Assembly: GCA_963724825.1 (NCBI GenBank)
Contig: CAVRWT010000003.1
Coordinates: 186,001-250,000 of the forward strand
Reading direction: 5' to 3'
From: JALYNX01 sp963724825
GTDB lineage: Bacteria; Actinomycetota; Acidimicrobiia; Spongiisociales; ZC4RG35
Length of the DNA: 64,000 nt
Positions 56,271 to 64,000 of the stretch are shown in pieces. The notes under the pieces were generated by a model. That model was not told the origin of the DNA. It did no database searches and worked only from the letters and a program-made list of their open reading frames with translations. Position numbers and translations under genes: made by a program. How positions within the stretch are numbered: the first letter of the stretch is position 1; the number at the start of each line of letters is the position of its first letter.

Positions 56271-56869
56271 GCTCGACCCTCGACCTGTGGGACTACCGGC
56301 GCCGGGTCCACGCCATCTACCGACGGGTGCGGGAGGGCGAAGGCGAAGAGGCGTGGCAGGAATGGCGGCGAGCTCGCGATGCGCTGTTCTCTGAACACCC
56401 TCAGTCCCCGATCGAAGACCGCACCGCCTTCCGGGGGCTCGACTATTTCGACTACGACCCGGAATGGCGAACCCACGCCGCCTTCACACCGGTGGAAAAC
56501 GAATCGACGCTGATCAACACATCTGACGACGGCACCGCCCGCTTCGTGAAAACCGGGACCCTCCAATTCGAGGTGAAGGGCAACCTTGCCTCGCTCGATG
56601 TCCTCTGGCTCGACGCTTACGGAGGCGGGGTGTTTCTCCCGTTCCGGGACACCACCAGCGGTGTTTCCACCTATGGCGGGGGCCGTTACCTGCTCGACAC
56701 CGTCAAGGGAGCCGACCTCGGCCACACCGGCGAGGAGGTCGTCCTCGACTTCAACTACTCGTACCACCCGTCCTGTGTCCACTCACCGCGCTGGGCTTGT
56801 CCTCTGGCTCCGCCCGCCAACCATCTCGGGTTCGCCGTGGAGGCCGGCGAACGCCTCTCCACCGGCTAG
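56267..56869 (+). CDS. DUF1684 family protein
   Basis: 200 residues from TTG 56267, overlapping the previous stop as TTGA. 'RARDALFSEHPQSPIEDRTA', 'FRGLDYFDYDPEWRTHAAF', 'GGGRYLLDTVKGADL', VVLDFNYSYHPSCVHSPRWA and 'CPLAPPANHLGFAVEAGER' match the DUF1684 pattern closely, including the paired Cys. Function unknown; family members are cytoplasmic here since no signal peptide is seen. Confidence 0.85.
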   Translation: MSSTLDLWDYRRRVHAIYRRVREGEGEEAWQEWRRARDALFSEHPQSPIEDRTAFRGLDYFDYDPEWRTHAAFTPVENESTLINTSDDGTARFVKTGTLQFEVKGNLASLDVLWLDAYGGGVFLPFRDTTSGVSTYGGGRYLLDTVKGADLGHTGEEVVLDFNYSYHPSCVHSPRWACPLAPPANHLGFAVEAGERLSTG

Positions 56870-56899
56870 CTCAACATGAGGGTCACGTAAGGTAGGGCC

Positions 56900-57361
56900 G
56901 TGTTCAGATTCATTTTCAAGACGATTCGTCTCGCGTTCTTCACCATGTTGGGGACCGCTGCGGTCGCCAAGTTCATGCTGAAATCCAACGCCGGTCAGGA
57001 GACCCAGGAAATCGACCTGGTCACGATCTTCGCCGGCGACAACCTCATCTCCTCAGCCAATCCGTTCTACGGCGGGAAGATCCTGACCCTCTACGGAGGC
57101 ACCGTCCTCGACCTGCGCAAGGCGACCCCGGCGCCGACGGGCATCTATCTCGACGCCCTGGTGTGGATGGGCGGGGTGGATCTGGTTGTCCCCGAAGGTT
57201 GGAGGGTCGAGTTCACCGGCAAGGTGATCTTCGGCGGTTTCACCGACGCCACGAGGACCACTGCGGATCCCGATGCGCCCACGGTCCGGATCGGTGGCTT
57301 GATCCTCTTCGGTGGCCTCCGGGCGACCACCAGGTCACCTCTGGAAGTGGTGACCGCTTGA
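56900..57361 (+). CDS. LiaF-like C-terminal domain membrane protein
   Basis: 153 residues from GTG 56900. One hydrophobic N-terminal segment ('TIRLAFFTMLGTAAVAKFML'), then a repetitive beta region ('GKILTLYGGTVLDLRKATPA', 'LVWMGGVDLVVPEGWRVEF', 'PTVRIGGLILFGGLRATT') typical of the LiaF/cell-wall-active antibiotic response C-terminal fold. Possibly linked to the LiaRS-like system at 58780-62161. Its stop overlaps the amidohydrolase start as TTGA. Confidence 0.68.
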   Translation: MFRFIFKTIRLAFFTMLGTAAVAKFMLKSNAGQETQEIDLVTIFAGDNLISSANPFYGGKILTLYGGTVLDLRKATPAPTGIYLDALVWMGGVDLVVPEGWRVEFTGKVIFGGFTDATRTTADPDAPTVRIGGLILFGGLRATTRSPLEVVTA

Positions 57362-58626
57362 CCACGACCCGGATCGAAGCCAAACGCCTGATCCCGGGTC
57401 GCGGCGAGCCGATCGCCGACGCCGTGGTCCTCCTCGAGGACGGGGTCATCAAGTTTGCCGGAGCCGCCTCCGATGCCCCCGCCGGGGAGGGGACGGACAC
57501 GGTGACTACTGACACCGTGATGCCAGGCATGTGGGAGTGCCATGGGCATTTCATCGGCGGCTACACCGCAAACATCGCCGAGATACACACCCTCCGACCG
57601 CAGTTGGGGGCGATGCGGGTCACCGCCGATGCCAGACGGGTCCTCGACGCCGGGTTCACCTCGGTCCGGGAGATGGGCGGCATGGGGACCTTCCTCGGGC
57701 GCGCCATCGAGGAGGGCCAGGTGGTGGGGCCGAATGTCTACGCCAGCGGAGGGATGCTCTCGATGACCGGCGGGCACGGTGACGAGCACGGGATGGATCT
57801 CGACGCCTCCCGGGCTTCGACCGCCCGCCAGTGGGGCGAGGACAACATCTGCGACGGCCCCGATGAATGCCGGGCCGGCGTGCGCCGCATGCTCCGGCTT
57901 GGCGCCAAGGTCATCAAGATCCATGCCTCCGGCGGGGTGATGAGCGAGTTGGACGACCCGCTGCTCCCCCAGTTCTCCAAGGCCGAATTGGAGGCAATCG
58001 TCGACGAGGCGACCCGGATGGAGCGTCTGGTTGGAGCCCACTGCCACGGGAAGCGAGGGATCATGGCCGCCCTCGAGGCAGGGGTGAAGACCATCGAGCA
58101 CGGCACCTATCTCGACGAGGAGGCGGCCGACGCCATGATCGAGAACGAGGCGATCCTGGTGCCCACCAGATGGATCGTCGAGTACCTGATGGCAGAGGGC
58201 GAGAAGAACGGGATGCCCGAGTACGCCAAGGTCAAGGGCGAGGTCGCCTCCCAGCACCATGCCGGTGCAGTGGCAACGGCCGTGGACAAAGGGGTGAAGA
58301 TCGCATTGGGCACCGACATCTGGGCCACCGGTCTCTGGGGAAGAAATGCCGAAGAGCTTGCCTATCTGGTGCAGGCCGGCCTCACCCCGCTCCAGGCGAT
58401 CGAGTCCGCCACCGCCAATGGGCCGGACACCCTGGGCCCTCAGGCCCCGAAGAGCGGTCAGCTGGTCGAAGGATTCGACGCCGACGTGATCTGTGTCAAG
58501 GGCGACCCGACGGCGGATGTGACCGTGCTGGCCAAGCCGGAGAACATCACACACGTGTTCAAGGGTGGAGTCGGTAAGCTACAAGGGGTAGCTCCGGCGG
58601 CCGGCGTCTGTTCGCCCGAGGTGTGA
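57358..58626 (+). CDS. Amidohydrolase (imidazolonepropionase/Xaa-Pro dipeptidase-like)
   Basis: 422 residues from TTG 57358. Metal site of the amidohydrolase superfamily: VMPGMWECHGHF (HxH), 'LGAKVIKIHASGGVM' (Lys), 'LVGAHCHGKRGIMAAL' (His), 'TIEHGTYLDEEA' (His), 'IALGTDIWATG' (Asp). The nearest group is the prolidase-like/imidazolonepropionase-related enzymes acting on C-N bonds; substrate unknown. No signal peptide. Long intact frame. Confidence 0.85.
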   Translation: MTTTRIEAKRLIPGRGEPIADAVVLLEDGVIKFAGAASDAPAGEGTDTVTTDTVMPGMWECHGHFIGGYTANIAEIHTLRPQLGAMRVTADARRVLDAGFTSVREMGGMGTFLGRAIEEGQVVGPNVYASGGMLSMTGGHGDEHGMDLDASRASTARQWGEDNICDGPDECRAGVRRMLRLGAKVIKIHASGGVMSELDDPLLPQFSKAELEAIVDEATRMERLVGAHCHGKRGIMAALEAGVKTIEHGTYLDEEAADAMIENEAILVPTRWIVEYLMAEGEKNGMPEYAKVKGEVASQHHAGAVATAVDKGVKIALGTDIWATGLWGRNAEELAYLVQAGLTPLQAIESATANGPDTLGPQAPKSGQLVEGFDADVICVKGDPTADVTVLAKPENITHVFKGGVGKLQGVAPAAGVCSPEV

Positions 58627-58667
58627 AGTAGCCAGAGTGCCCCTCCGTCTCGGCCTCGGCCGATCCA

Positions 58668-58757
58668 CCTCCCCCAATGTCGCTTCGCTCCTGGGGGAGG
58701 AAACATTTCCCCCAGCGAACGAAGTGAGCGTGGAGTACCGGCGGAGCCGGGGAGGGG
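58668..58757. repeat. Palindromic extragenic element
   Basis: CCTCCCCCA (58668-58676) and TGGGGGAGG (58692-58700) form a stem around a loop with CGCTTCGCTC; after AAACATTT a second C-run and GCGAACGAAGTGAGCG, then CCGGCGGAGCCGG and GGAGGGGGGA follow. It fills the gap between the amidohydrolase and response-regulator genes, both ending here. C-run/G-run stems with an internal GC-rich hairpin resemble the element at 26824-26867. Confidence 0.5.
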
Positions 58758-58779
58758 GGAACGTCCGCCGGCAATTGGA

Positions 58780-59415
58780 TCAGACAATCCTCCTCTTGCT
58801 TGCCCACCTCGCCAGTTCGTGGCGATTGGACAGCTGGAGCTTGCGGAGAACCGAAGACACATGTGTCTCCACGGTCTTTACCGAGATGTTGAGCTTGCGC
58901 GCCACCTGTTTGTAGGCAAAGCCCCTGGCGATCAACCGAAGAACATCCTTCTCCCGTGAGGTGAGTTGATCCAGCTCGGGGTCCTCCTCCGAGGGCATGG
59001 CGCCAGCGAAGGCGTCGAGCACGAAACCGGCGAGCCGCGGTGAGAAGACGGCGTCGCCCGAGTCGATCCTCTTGATCGCATCGGCGAGGTCGGCGGGCTC
59101 GATGGTCTTGGTGACGTACCCCCTCGCCCCCGACCGGATCATGGCGATCACGTCCTCTGCCTGATCGGAGACCGAAAGCGCGAGGAACTTGACGTCGGGG
59201 TTGGTCTCGGTGACCCCGTCCACCACTGCGATACCCCCACCGTCAGGCATGTGAACATCCACCAGGACCACCGCAGGATTGAGGCCACGGATCTCCTCGA
59301 TCGCAGTGTCGACGTCATAGGCCGAGCCGACGATGTCGAACTCCTCCTCCAGCTCCGCTTTCACGCCGGCGAGGAACAGGCGGTGATCGTCCACGAGATA
59401 GACCTTGATGCTCAT
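58780..59415 (-). CDS. LuxR/NarL-type response regulator (LiaR-like)
   Basis: 211 residues. Receiver domain: VYLVDDHRLFLAGV, phospho-acceptor Asp in VVLVDVHMPDGGG (near 53), 'LALSVSDQ' and Lys in YVTKTIEP. Output: LTSREKDVLRLIARGFAYKQ and 'LNISVKTVETHVSSVLRKLQ', the LuxR helix-turn-helix. Coupled to the histidine kinase by ATGA overlap. Probably binds the inverted repeat at 60611-60664. Confidence 0.93.
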   Translation of the reverse strand: MSIKVYLVDDHRLFLAGVKAELEEEFDIVGSAYDVDTAIEEIRGLNPAVVLVDVHMPDGGGIAVVDGVTETNPDVKFLALSVSDQAEDVIAMIRSGARGYVTKTIEPADLADAIKRIDSGDAVFSPRLAGFVLDAFAGAMPSEEDPELDQLTSREKDVLRLIARGFAYKQVARKLNISVKTVETHVSSVLRKLQLSNRHELARWASKRRIV

Positions 59416-60578
59416 TCGGCACTCACCGGCATGCGAAGGATGACCTCGGTTCCCTCTCCGGGATCGCTGTTGATCTCGACCGTTCCCCCCGCTCGTTCCA
59501 CTCGGGCCAGTATCGACTGGGCGATGCCCTTTCGATCCTTGGGAACCGCAGTCTTGTCGAAGCCCTTGCCATGGTCGGTCACGAACACCGACATCTGGTC
59601 CTCCTCGGCCTCGAAATAGAGGGAGAGCCGGTCGGCGCCCGAGTGTTTGGCGGCGTTGACCAGCGCCTCGCTGGCGGCGCTGACCAGTGCCCGCGACGGC
59701 TCATCGACCGGATGGTCCCCAACCGTCACCACATCGATTGGCACCTGATGATCCGACTCGATGCGGGTGGCCGCTCCCTTCAGGGCGGTCGAGACCAGGT
59801 CGGCCCCTTCGAGCGGTGCGTTCCCATAGAGCCAGTCCCGCAACTCGTTCTCTTGATGGCGGGCGAGAATCGTCATGCGAGCCGGGTCGTCCGTGCGCTG
59901 GATCAGGGCCAGTGTCTGCAGGACGGAGTCGTGGAGATGTGCAGCCATTTCGGCCCGTTCCTCCTGGCGGATCCGCTCTCTGCGCTCGGCACCCAGGTCC
60001 CGGGCGAGGCGGTTCACCCAGGGGCCGAAGGCGATCAGGATCCCGAGCAGGGTTAGCCCCACTGCGAGCAACACCGGGCCTACGTCGAGGAGGGGGCCGA
60101 CGTTGGTGGAGAGGATCGCCAATCCCCCGATTAGGAGCCCGACTCCGATGAGCAAGCGCCACCGCCCAGGTTGGGTGGCGTTGGGGTCGAAGAACGAAGC
60201 GATCGAGTTCGGCATGTCCCGGCTCGACACTGCGGCCAGCCCGAAGGAGATCGCGGAAACGGTGAGTACCAGGGCATTCGATGGCCACCACCCGAGAAAG
60301 CCCAAGAGCAGCATCAGACCGGTAAATGCAAGACCCAGGCCGATCATCTGGCTGGGCTCGGCGGGGACGGGCTCGACATCATCGACGCGGTCGATCGCCG
60401 ACAGCCACAGCCCGACATAGATCAGGACGCCGAGGCCCCAGACCATGCTCAGGCTGACGAAGGCGGCCCGGACGAAGGCGTCACTGACCCCCAGTCCGTC
60501 GGCCAATCCACCGGCCACTCCGGCGACCATTCGATCGGTCCGACGGCGGTGGAGCTCGAAGGCCCGTCGTTGACTCAC
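59412..60578 (-). CDS. PspC-domain sensor histidine kinase (LiaS-like)
   Basis: 388 residues. N-terminal PspC domain 'RRTDRMVAGVAGGLADGLGV' with a membrane segment, then three or four more ('LGLAFTGLMLLLGFLGWWPS', 'LLIGVGLLIGGLAILSTNVG'), HisKA_3 'AEMAAHLHDSVLQTLALIQR' (phospho-His in HLHDS) and HATPase_c with 'SEALVNAAKHSGADRL' (N box) and 'VTDHGKGFD' (G1). A NarL-class kinase sensing the membrane, paired with the regulator downstream. Confidence 0.93.
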   Translation of the reverse strand: MSQRRAFELHRRRTDRMVAGVAGGLADGLGVSDAFVRAAFVSLSMVWGLGVLIYVGLWLSAIDRVDDVEPVPAEPSQMIGLGLAFTGLMLLLGFLGWWPSNALVLTVSAISFGLAAVSSRDMPNSIASFFDPNATQPGRWRLLIGVGLLIGGLAILSTNVGPLLDVGPVLLAVGLTLLGILIAFGPWVNRLARDLGAERRERIRQEERAEMAAHLHDSVLQTLALIQRTDDPARMTILARHQENELRDWLYGNAPLEGADLVSTALKGAATRIESDHQVPIDVVTVGDHPVDEPSRALVSAASEALVNAAKHSGADRLSLYFEAEEDQMSVFVTDHGKGFDKTAVPKDRKGIAQSILARVERAGGTVEINSDPGEGTEVILRMPVSAE

Positions 60579-60610
60579 AGGGAGATGATGGCGGGCCTTG
60601 CCCCCAACCT

Positions 60611-60664
60611 CAATCGGGGAGAACCCTGAGCAATCAAGGGGTATCTCAGGGTGGTCCCCGATTG
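60611..60664. promoter_or_regulatory. Large inverted repeat (probable operator) between kinase and PspC genes
   Basis: CAATCGGGGAGAACCCTGAG (60611-60630) is mirrored by CTCAGGGTGGTCCCCGATTG (60645-60664): 20-base arms, 18 of 20 paired, with a 14-base centre CAATCAAGGGGTAT. It lies between the divergent starts of the histidine kinase (60578) and the PspC protein (60689). The best guess is a binding site of the response regulator, controlling both directions. It may also form an RNA hairpin. Confidence 0.6.
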
Positions 60665-60688
60665 CCCCGATTCGTGAAGCCTGGCCAT

Positions 60689-61915
60689 ATGGAGCCTATG
60701 GAACAGAACAACACAACTACCGAGGCGCCTGAGCCCACGGTCGCAGCTCCTGCGGAATTGATTCGGCCCACCGAGGGCCGGATGCTCGCCGGTGTCGCCC
60801 AGGGTCTAGCGGACCGCTTCGGGATCACACCATGGATCGTGCGGGTCGCTTTCGTCCTGACGGCGTTCGCCGGCGGTGTCGGCGTGGCCCTTTACGCCGC
60901 AGGATGGTTTCTCATTCGTTCCGAAGATGAGACGGAGTCCGCCGCCGAGCGAGTGTTCAGCGGGGCCACCACCTCCCGATCGTGGGTCGGGATCGGCCTG
61001 ATATTTCTCGCCGCACTGATCCTGCTCGACAACTTCACCTTCCTCGATGGAGGGGTGGTATGGGCCGTAGGCCTGCTGATTGTGGGCCTTCTCCTCTACA
61101 CGGGCGATCTCCCGCGCCTGATAAATAGATCGTCGGAGCAGGCCGCTGACAAGGAGGGAGTTCAACAAATGACAACTGACACCAAGGTCACCACGACCGA
61201 GATCCCAACCACCCCACCCATCTTCCCCCCGGCCGGAGGCACGGTCGGCGGCGGCGTCCCTCCGACTCCGACGCCCACCCCGCCGATCCTGCCTCCGGCG
61301 GAGCAAAAACCAAAGGAACACTCACTTCTGGGACGTCTCACCATCGGCTTCATGCTGCTTGGCCTGGGCATCCTCGCCCTGCTCGACAACATCCCCGGGG
61401 TGCCGATCGAGGCTGACCCCCGTCACTACATGGCGCTGGCGGTGACCATCCTCGGCATCGGGCTCCTGGTCGGAGCCTGGGCCGGCCGGGCCCGGTGGCT
61501 GATCCTGCTCGGCGTGATCATGGTCCCCACCTTGCTCTTCTCCCCGGTGTTCGAATACCAGTGGAACAGCGAGGACTTCGAGCGGTCGGTGACGCCAGTG
61601 ACGTTCGCCGAGCTAGATGAGTCCTACACCCTCGACGTCGGCAATCTCCTGATCGACCTGAGGCAACTCCCATGGGATGGCCGCGAAATCGACCTGACGG
61701 TGTCTGTCGACGCCGGCAACGTCGAGATCCGGCTCCCCGAGGGTGTCGGTCTGGATGGAAAGGCCGAAGTCTCGGTCGGTCGGGTAGCGGGGCCGGGCCG
61801 CGAGTCGTCGGGTCTGGGCAACCCTGCCTTGACGTTCAACAACCCTGGACCCAGGGGAACCGTCAACCTCGACGCCAACGTCGACATCGGCAATATCGAA
61901 ATCTCACGTGGTTGA
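60689..61915 (+). CDS. PspC-domain membrane protein with LiaF-like C-terminus
   Basis: 408 residues from ATG 60689 (ATG 60698 is possible). PspC domain 'RPTEGRMLAGVAQGLADRFG' and membrane helix 'VRVAFVLTAFAGGVGVALYA'; further helices 'GLIFLAALILLDNFTFLDGG'; a Pro/Thr-rich cytoplasmic or outer linker (TPTPTPPILPPAEQKP); more helices; and a beta-rich LiaF-type end ('YTLDVGNLLIDLRQLPWDG', 'VSVDAGNVEIRLPEGVGL'). In LiaFSR, LiaF restrains the kinase. Here it diverges from a kinase with the same PspC domain. Confidence 0.85.
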   Translation: MEPMEQNNTTTEAPEPTVAAPAELIRPTEGRMLAGVAQGLADRFGITPWIVRVAFVLTAFAGGVGVALYAAGWFLIRSEDETESAAERVFSGATTSRSWVGIGLIFLAALILLDNFTFLDGGVVWAVGLLIVGLLLYTGDLPRLINRSSEQAADKEGVQQMTTDTKVTTTEIPTTPPIFPPAGGTVGGGVPPTPTPTPPILPPAEQKPKEHSLLGRLTIGFMLLGLGILALLDNIPGVPIEADPRHYMALAVTILGIGLLVGAWAGRARWLILLGVIMVPTLLFSPVFEYQWNSEDFERSVTPVTFAELDESYTLDVGNLLIDLRQLPWDGREIDLTVSVDAGNVEIRLPEGVGLDGKAEVSVGRVAGPGRESSGLGNPALTFNNPGPRGTVNLDANVDIGNIEISRG

Positions 61916-61927
61916 TCGAAAGGATCG

Positions 61928-62161
61928 ATGAACATGAAGACACACAGGTTTGACGCAGTCTCCTTCATTGCAGGATTGGCCTTTGCGCTCCTCGGACTGG
62001 TTTTCCTGGTCCCGGACACGCCGCAAGAGCTAATCGATGCCCTTCTCAACTCGGGCGCATGGTTCTGGCCCATCGCCCTCCTGGTAGTGGGCCTCGCCGT
62101 AATAGTCCCGGTTCTCCTCCCCAAGAAGGAGGAGGCGATCGAGTCCGGTGACTCCGACTAG
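61928..62161 (+). CDS. Small two-helix membrane protein (LiaI/LiaF-TM-like)
   Basis: 77 residues from ATG 61928 with GAAAGGATCG upstream. Two membrane helices: 'SFIAGLAFALLGLVFLV' and 'FWPIALLVVGLAVIVPVLL', then KKEEAIESGDSD. The pattern is that of the LiaI-LiaF-like transmembrane region. Twelve bases after the PspC gene, so part of the same operon and probably of the same envelope-stress response. Confidence 0.75.
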   Translation: MNMKTHRFDAVSFIAGLAFALLGLVFLVPDTPQELIDALLNSGAWFWPIALLVVGLAVIVPVLLPKKEEAIESGDSD

Positions 62162-62949
62162 ATAGCGGGCTCTGGGGCCCGGATTGCCTGATAGAGGGTA
62201 CGCACCGCGAGGATCAGCACCAGGATCCCGAACACCAGCGAAAGGGTGCGGCCCTCCACTCCGAGGGCGATCCGGGCCCCCACAATCGAACCGACCACAC
62301 CGGCCAAGCCGGCAGCGAGTCCGTCCTCGAGGCGGACTCGTTTGTTTCTCAGGTTGACGAGCGTGCCCGCAATCGCGGTGAGCACGATCGCCACCAGCGA
62401 GGTGCCCTGGGCCTCGTGCTGTCCGAAGCCGAGAAGAAGAACAGTGGCGGGAACAATGACGACACCGCCCCCGATCCCGGCCACTCCGGCAAAGAAGCCG
62501 GAGATGAGCCCGATCCCGAAGGCGATTGCGATCTGAACCGGCTGGTCGAAGTCGACGGAGCCGGGAAGCGGGTCACCGCCCGCGATCATCCGCACCGCCG
62601 CTACCAAGAGGATCACCCCGAAGACAATGGTCAGCGAACGGGCGCTCATCCGGTTCATCAGCGAAGCACCGAAGACCGAGCCCACCACTCCCCCGGCGCC
62701 GATGACGATGCCGAGCCCGAGATTGATCTCACCCGAAATCGAGAAGGTGATGGCCCCCGCAATTGCGATCGGAACGATGGCCGCAAGCGAGGTGGCGGTC
62801 GCCCGGTGCCTGTCCAGGCCGACCGCAACGAGCAGCGGGACCATCACGATCCCACCGCCAATCCCGAAGCCACCCGAGAGCAGGCCTGCCGTGAGCCCGA
62901 TCAGGGCGAGCTTCCAGGCCTTCACCGTCAGCGGTGACGAGGTTGACAC
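62158..62949 (-). CDS. TSUP (TauE/SafE) family permease
   Basis: 263 residues, eight membrane helices in two halves. Both halves carry the Gly-rich motif: 'GLLSGGFGIGGGIVMVPLLV' and 'GFFAGVAGIGGGVVIVPATV', with 'ATSLAAIVPIAIAGA' and 'GTSLVAIVLTAIAGT' as paired followers. The family exports sulfite, sulfoacetate or related anions; substrate here unknown. Tail-to-tail with the small membrane gene. Confidence 0.9.
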   Translation of the reverse strand: MSTSSPLTVKAWKLALIGLTAGLLSGGFGIGGGIVMVPLLVAVGLDRHRATATSLAAIVPIAIAGAITFSISGEINLGLGIVIGAGGVVGSVFGASLMNRMSARSLTIVFGVILLVAAVRMIAGGDPLPGSVDFDQPVQIAIAFGIGLISGFFAGVAGIGGGVVIVPATVLLLGFGQHEAQGTSLVAIVLTAIAGTLVNLRNKRVRLEDGLAAGLAGVVGSIVGARIALGVEGRTLSLVFGILVLILAVRTLYQAIRAPEPAI

Positions 62950-62984
62950 CCGCTCACCCTAAATGGGGAGCAGGCCCGATCAGG

Positions 62985-64000
62985 TCAACCGCGCGGACGC
63001 GCCGCCTTGACCCGGAGCCGGCGGCCGGCGACTTCACGGCCATCGATCTCGGCGATCGCCGCGGAGCCCTTGCCTTCGCCGACAGTCACGAAACCGAAGC
63101 CCCGTGAGCGATCGGTGTCCTTGTACTTGAGGATGGTGGCGGAATGCACCGGACCATGGTCACGGAACATCGCAGACAGGCTGTCCTCCGTGAACGAGTA
63201 GGGCAAATTGCCGACGTAGAGGGTCGACCCGGAATGATCCCGGCTGACCGTCCGGTACGAGGGAGCATTCGGTGCCGAAGGGCGCTTCGTGCGCTCCTCG
63301 CGAACGGGCTCCATCGAATGTCCGGTCGGCGCGGGACGGGTCGGTATCTGAGTCCCGATCCCCAACGAATGCTGAAGACGCTTGGCGGCCCTCACCTGCG
63401 AGCCGTCGACCAGCGAGACGACGATGCCGGACGCACCGGCACGAGCGGTCCTGCCCGACCGATGGAGATAGGCCTTGTCGTCTTCGGCCGGATCGAAGTG
63501 GATCACGCTGGCGACGCCGTCGACGTGGATGCCACGAGCGGCAACATCGGTGGCGACCAGAGCCTGAGCGCGCCCGGTGGTGAAGTCCTTCAAGGCCCGG
63601 TTCCGCTGGTTCTGGGATCGACCACCGTGCATCGCAACCGCAGTGACTCCGGCTCGCTCCAGCTGCTTGGCAAGGCGATCAGCCCCATGACGGGTCCGGG
63701 TGAAGATGATCGACGGGTTGGCCGACGCCACCACTTCGGCGGTATGAGCCACCCGATCGGCGCGATCGATCATCCAGAAGACGTGCTCGACGTCGTTGAC
63801 CGCGTCCTCCTGAAGGTCTGACTCATGTCGAACCGGGTCCTTCTGATAGCGCTGGGTGAGGACTGCGACATCACCGTCGAGAGTCGCTGAGAAGAGAATC
63901 GTCTGCCTGGTTGGCGAGGTCATCTCGAGCAGGCGACGCACGGCGGGCAAAAAGCCCATGTCGGCCATGCGATCGGCCTCGTCCACGACGACCACATCTA
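62985..64000 (-). CDS. DEAD-box RNA helicase with C-terminal RRM domain, partial (N-terminus beyond window)
   Basis: About 338 residues inside the window, open to the right edge. Motif II VVVVDEADRMADMGF, motif III ILFSATL, motif IV 'SIIFTRTRHGADRLAKQL', motif V 'ALVATDVAARGIHVDGV' and motif VI YLHRSGRTARAG give RecA domain 2. A basic linker (REERTKRPSAPNAPSYRTVS) leads to an RNA-recognition motif: STLYVGNLPYSFTEDSLSAM (RNP2 LYVGNL) and RSRGFGFVTV (RNP1). Probably a cold-shock or ribosome-assembly helicase. The last residues are basic (RRLRVKAARPRG). Confidence 0.93.
   Translation of the reverse strand, partial: DVVVVDEADRMADMGFLPAVRRLLEMTSPTRQTILFSATLDGDVAVLTQRYQKDPVRHESDLQEDAVNDVEHVFWMIDRADRVAHTAEVVASANPSIIFTRTRHGADRLAKQLERAGVTAVAMHGGRSQNQRNRALKDFTTGRAQALVATDVAARGIHVDGVASVIHFDPAEDDKAYLHRSGRTARAGASGIVVSLVDGSQVRAAKRLQHSLGIGTQIPTRPAPTGHSMEPVREERTKRPSAPNAPSYRTVSRDHSGSTLYVGNLPYSFTEDSLSAMFRDHGPVHSATILKYKDTDRSRGFGFVTVGEGKGSAAIAEIDGREVAGRRLRVKAARPRG

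Overview
The window is GC-rich bacterial DNA. A WhiB-type regulator, an F420-type LLM oxidoreductase, frequent GTG/TTG starts and secreted proteins ending in a cysteine-containing S-layer-homology-like repeat point to an actinobacterium. Acidimicrobiia or a close relative is my best guess from the repeat type, but no rRNA is present to prove it.

Layout. 1-5130 (minus): an osmoprotectant ABC transporter (ATPase, two permeases, lipoprotein binding protein cut by the left edge), preceded by a hydrolase and a stress-protein/CBS-like gene. 5248-8310 (plus): nitroreductase, SpoU/TrmH rRNA methyltransferase, and a DEDDh exonuclease/GIY-YIG fusion under a perfect actinobacterial LexA box. 8353-14486 (plus): a complete System I cytochrome c maturation operon, ccmABCDEF-H-G, including a 34-codon ccmD. 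14498-24081: housekeeping and metabolic genes, among them aquaporin, RNase P RNA, a CBS/nucleotidyltransferase protein, otsB, an SRAP protein, a secreted lipoprotein and an LLM oxidoreductase. 24081-27944: a lipoprotein, a YdjM-like membrane protein, a zinc-ribbon coiled-coil protein, a Nif3 protein and a trans-3-hydroxyproline dehydratase.

28069-53388 is a cell-surface island. It holds four glycosyltransferases (one GT8, three GT2), two NodB deacetylases, an ABC-2 exporter, a nucleotidyltransferase/kinase fusion, a second P-loop kinase, an aminoglycoside-phosphotransferase-like kinase, three large secreted proteins with identical triple Cys-SLH-like tails, and a coupled pair of G8/beta-helix proteins, one a lipoprotein and one SLH-tailed. 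A membrane protein, a small SLH/collagen-like protein and a TIMP-like anchored protein follow. The simplest reading is one locus that builds a wall glycan, exports it, and displays proteins on it.

53557-64000: a primary-type sigma factor, WhiB, an orphan membrane sensor, a DUF1684 protein, an amidohydrolase, a LiaRS-like two-component pair (PspC-histidine kinase plus LuxR-type regulator) divergent from a PspC/LiaF-like gene across a large inverted repeat, a TSUP permease, and a DEAD-box helicase with a C-terminal RRM, cut by the right edge.

Reading-frame breaks are the dominant oddity. Many genes keep their conserved sequence but switch frame, usually in a way that removal of one base repairs. 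They are dense in 28-53 kb, sparse in 1-3, 13.9, 16.8 and 23-27.3 kb, and absent from 3.3-13.8, 17-23 and 53-64 kb. I treat these as single genes with indels; sequencing error and real decay cannot be told apart here.
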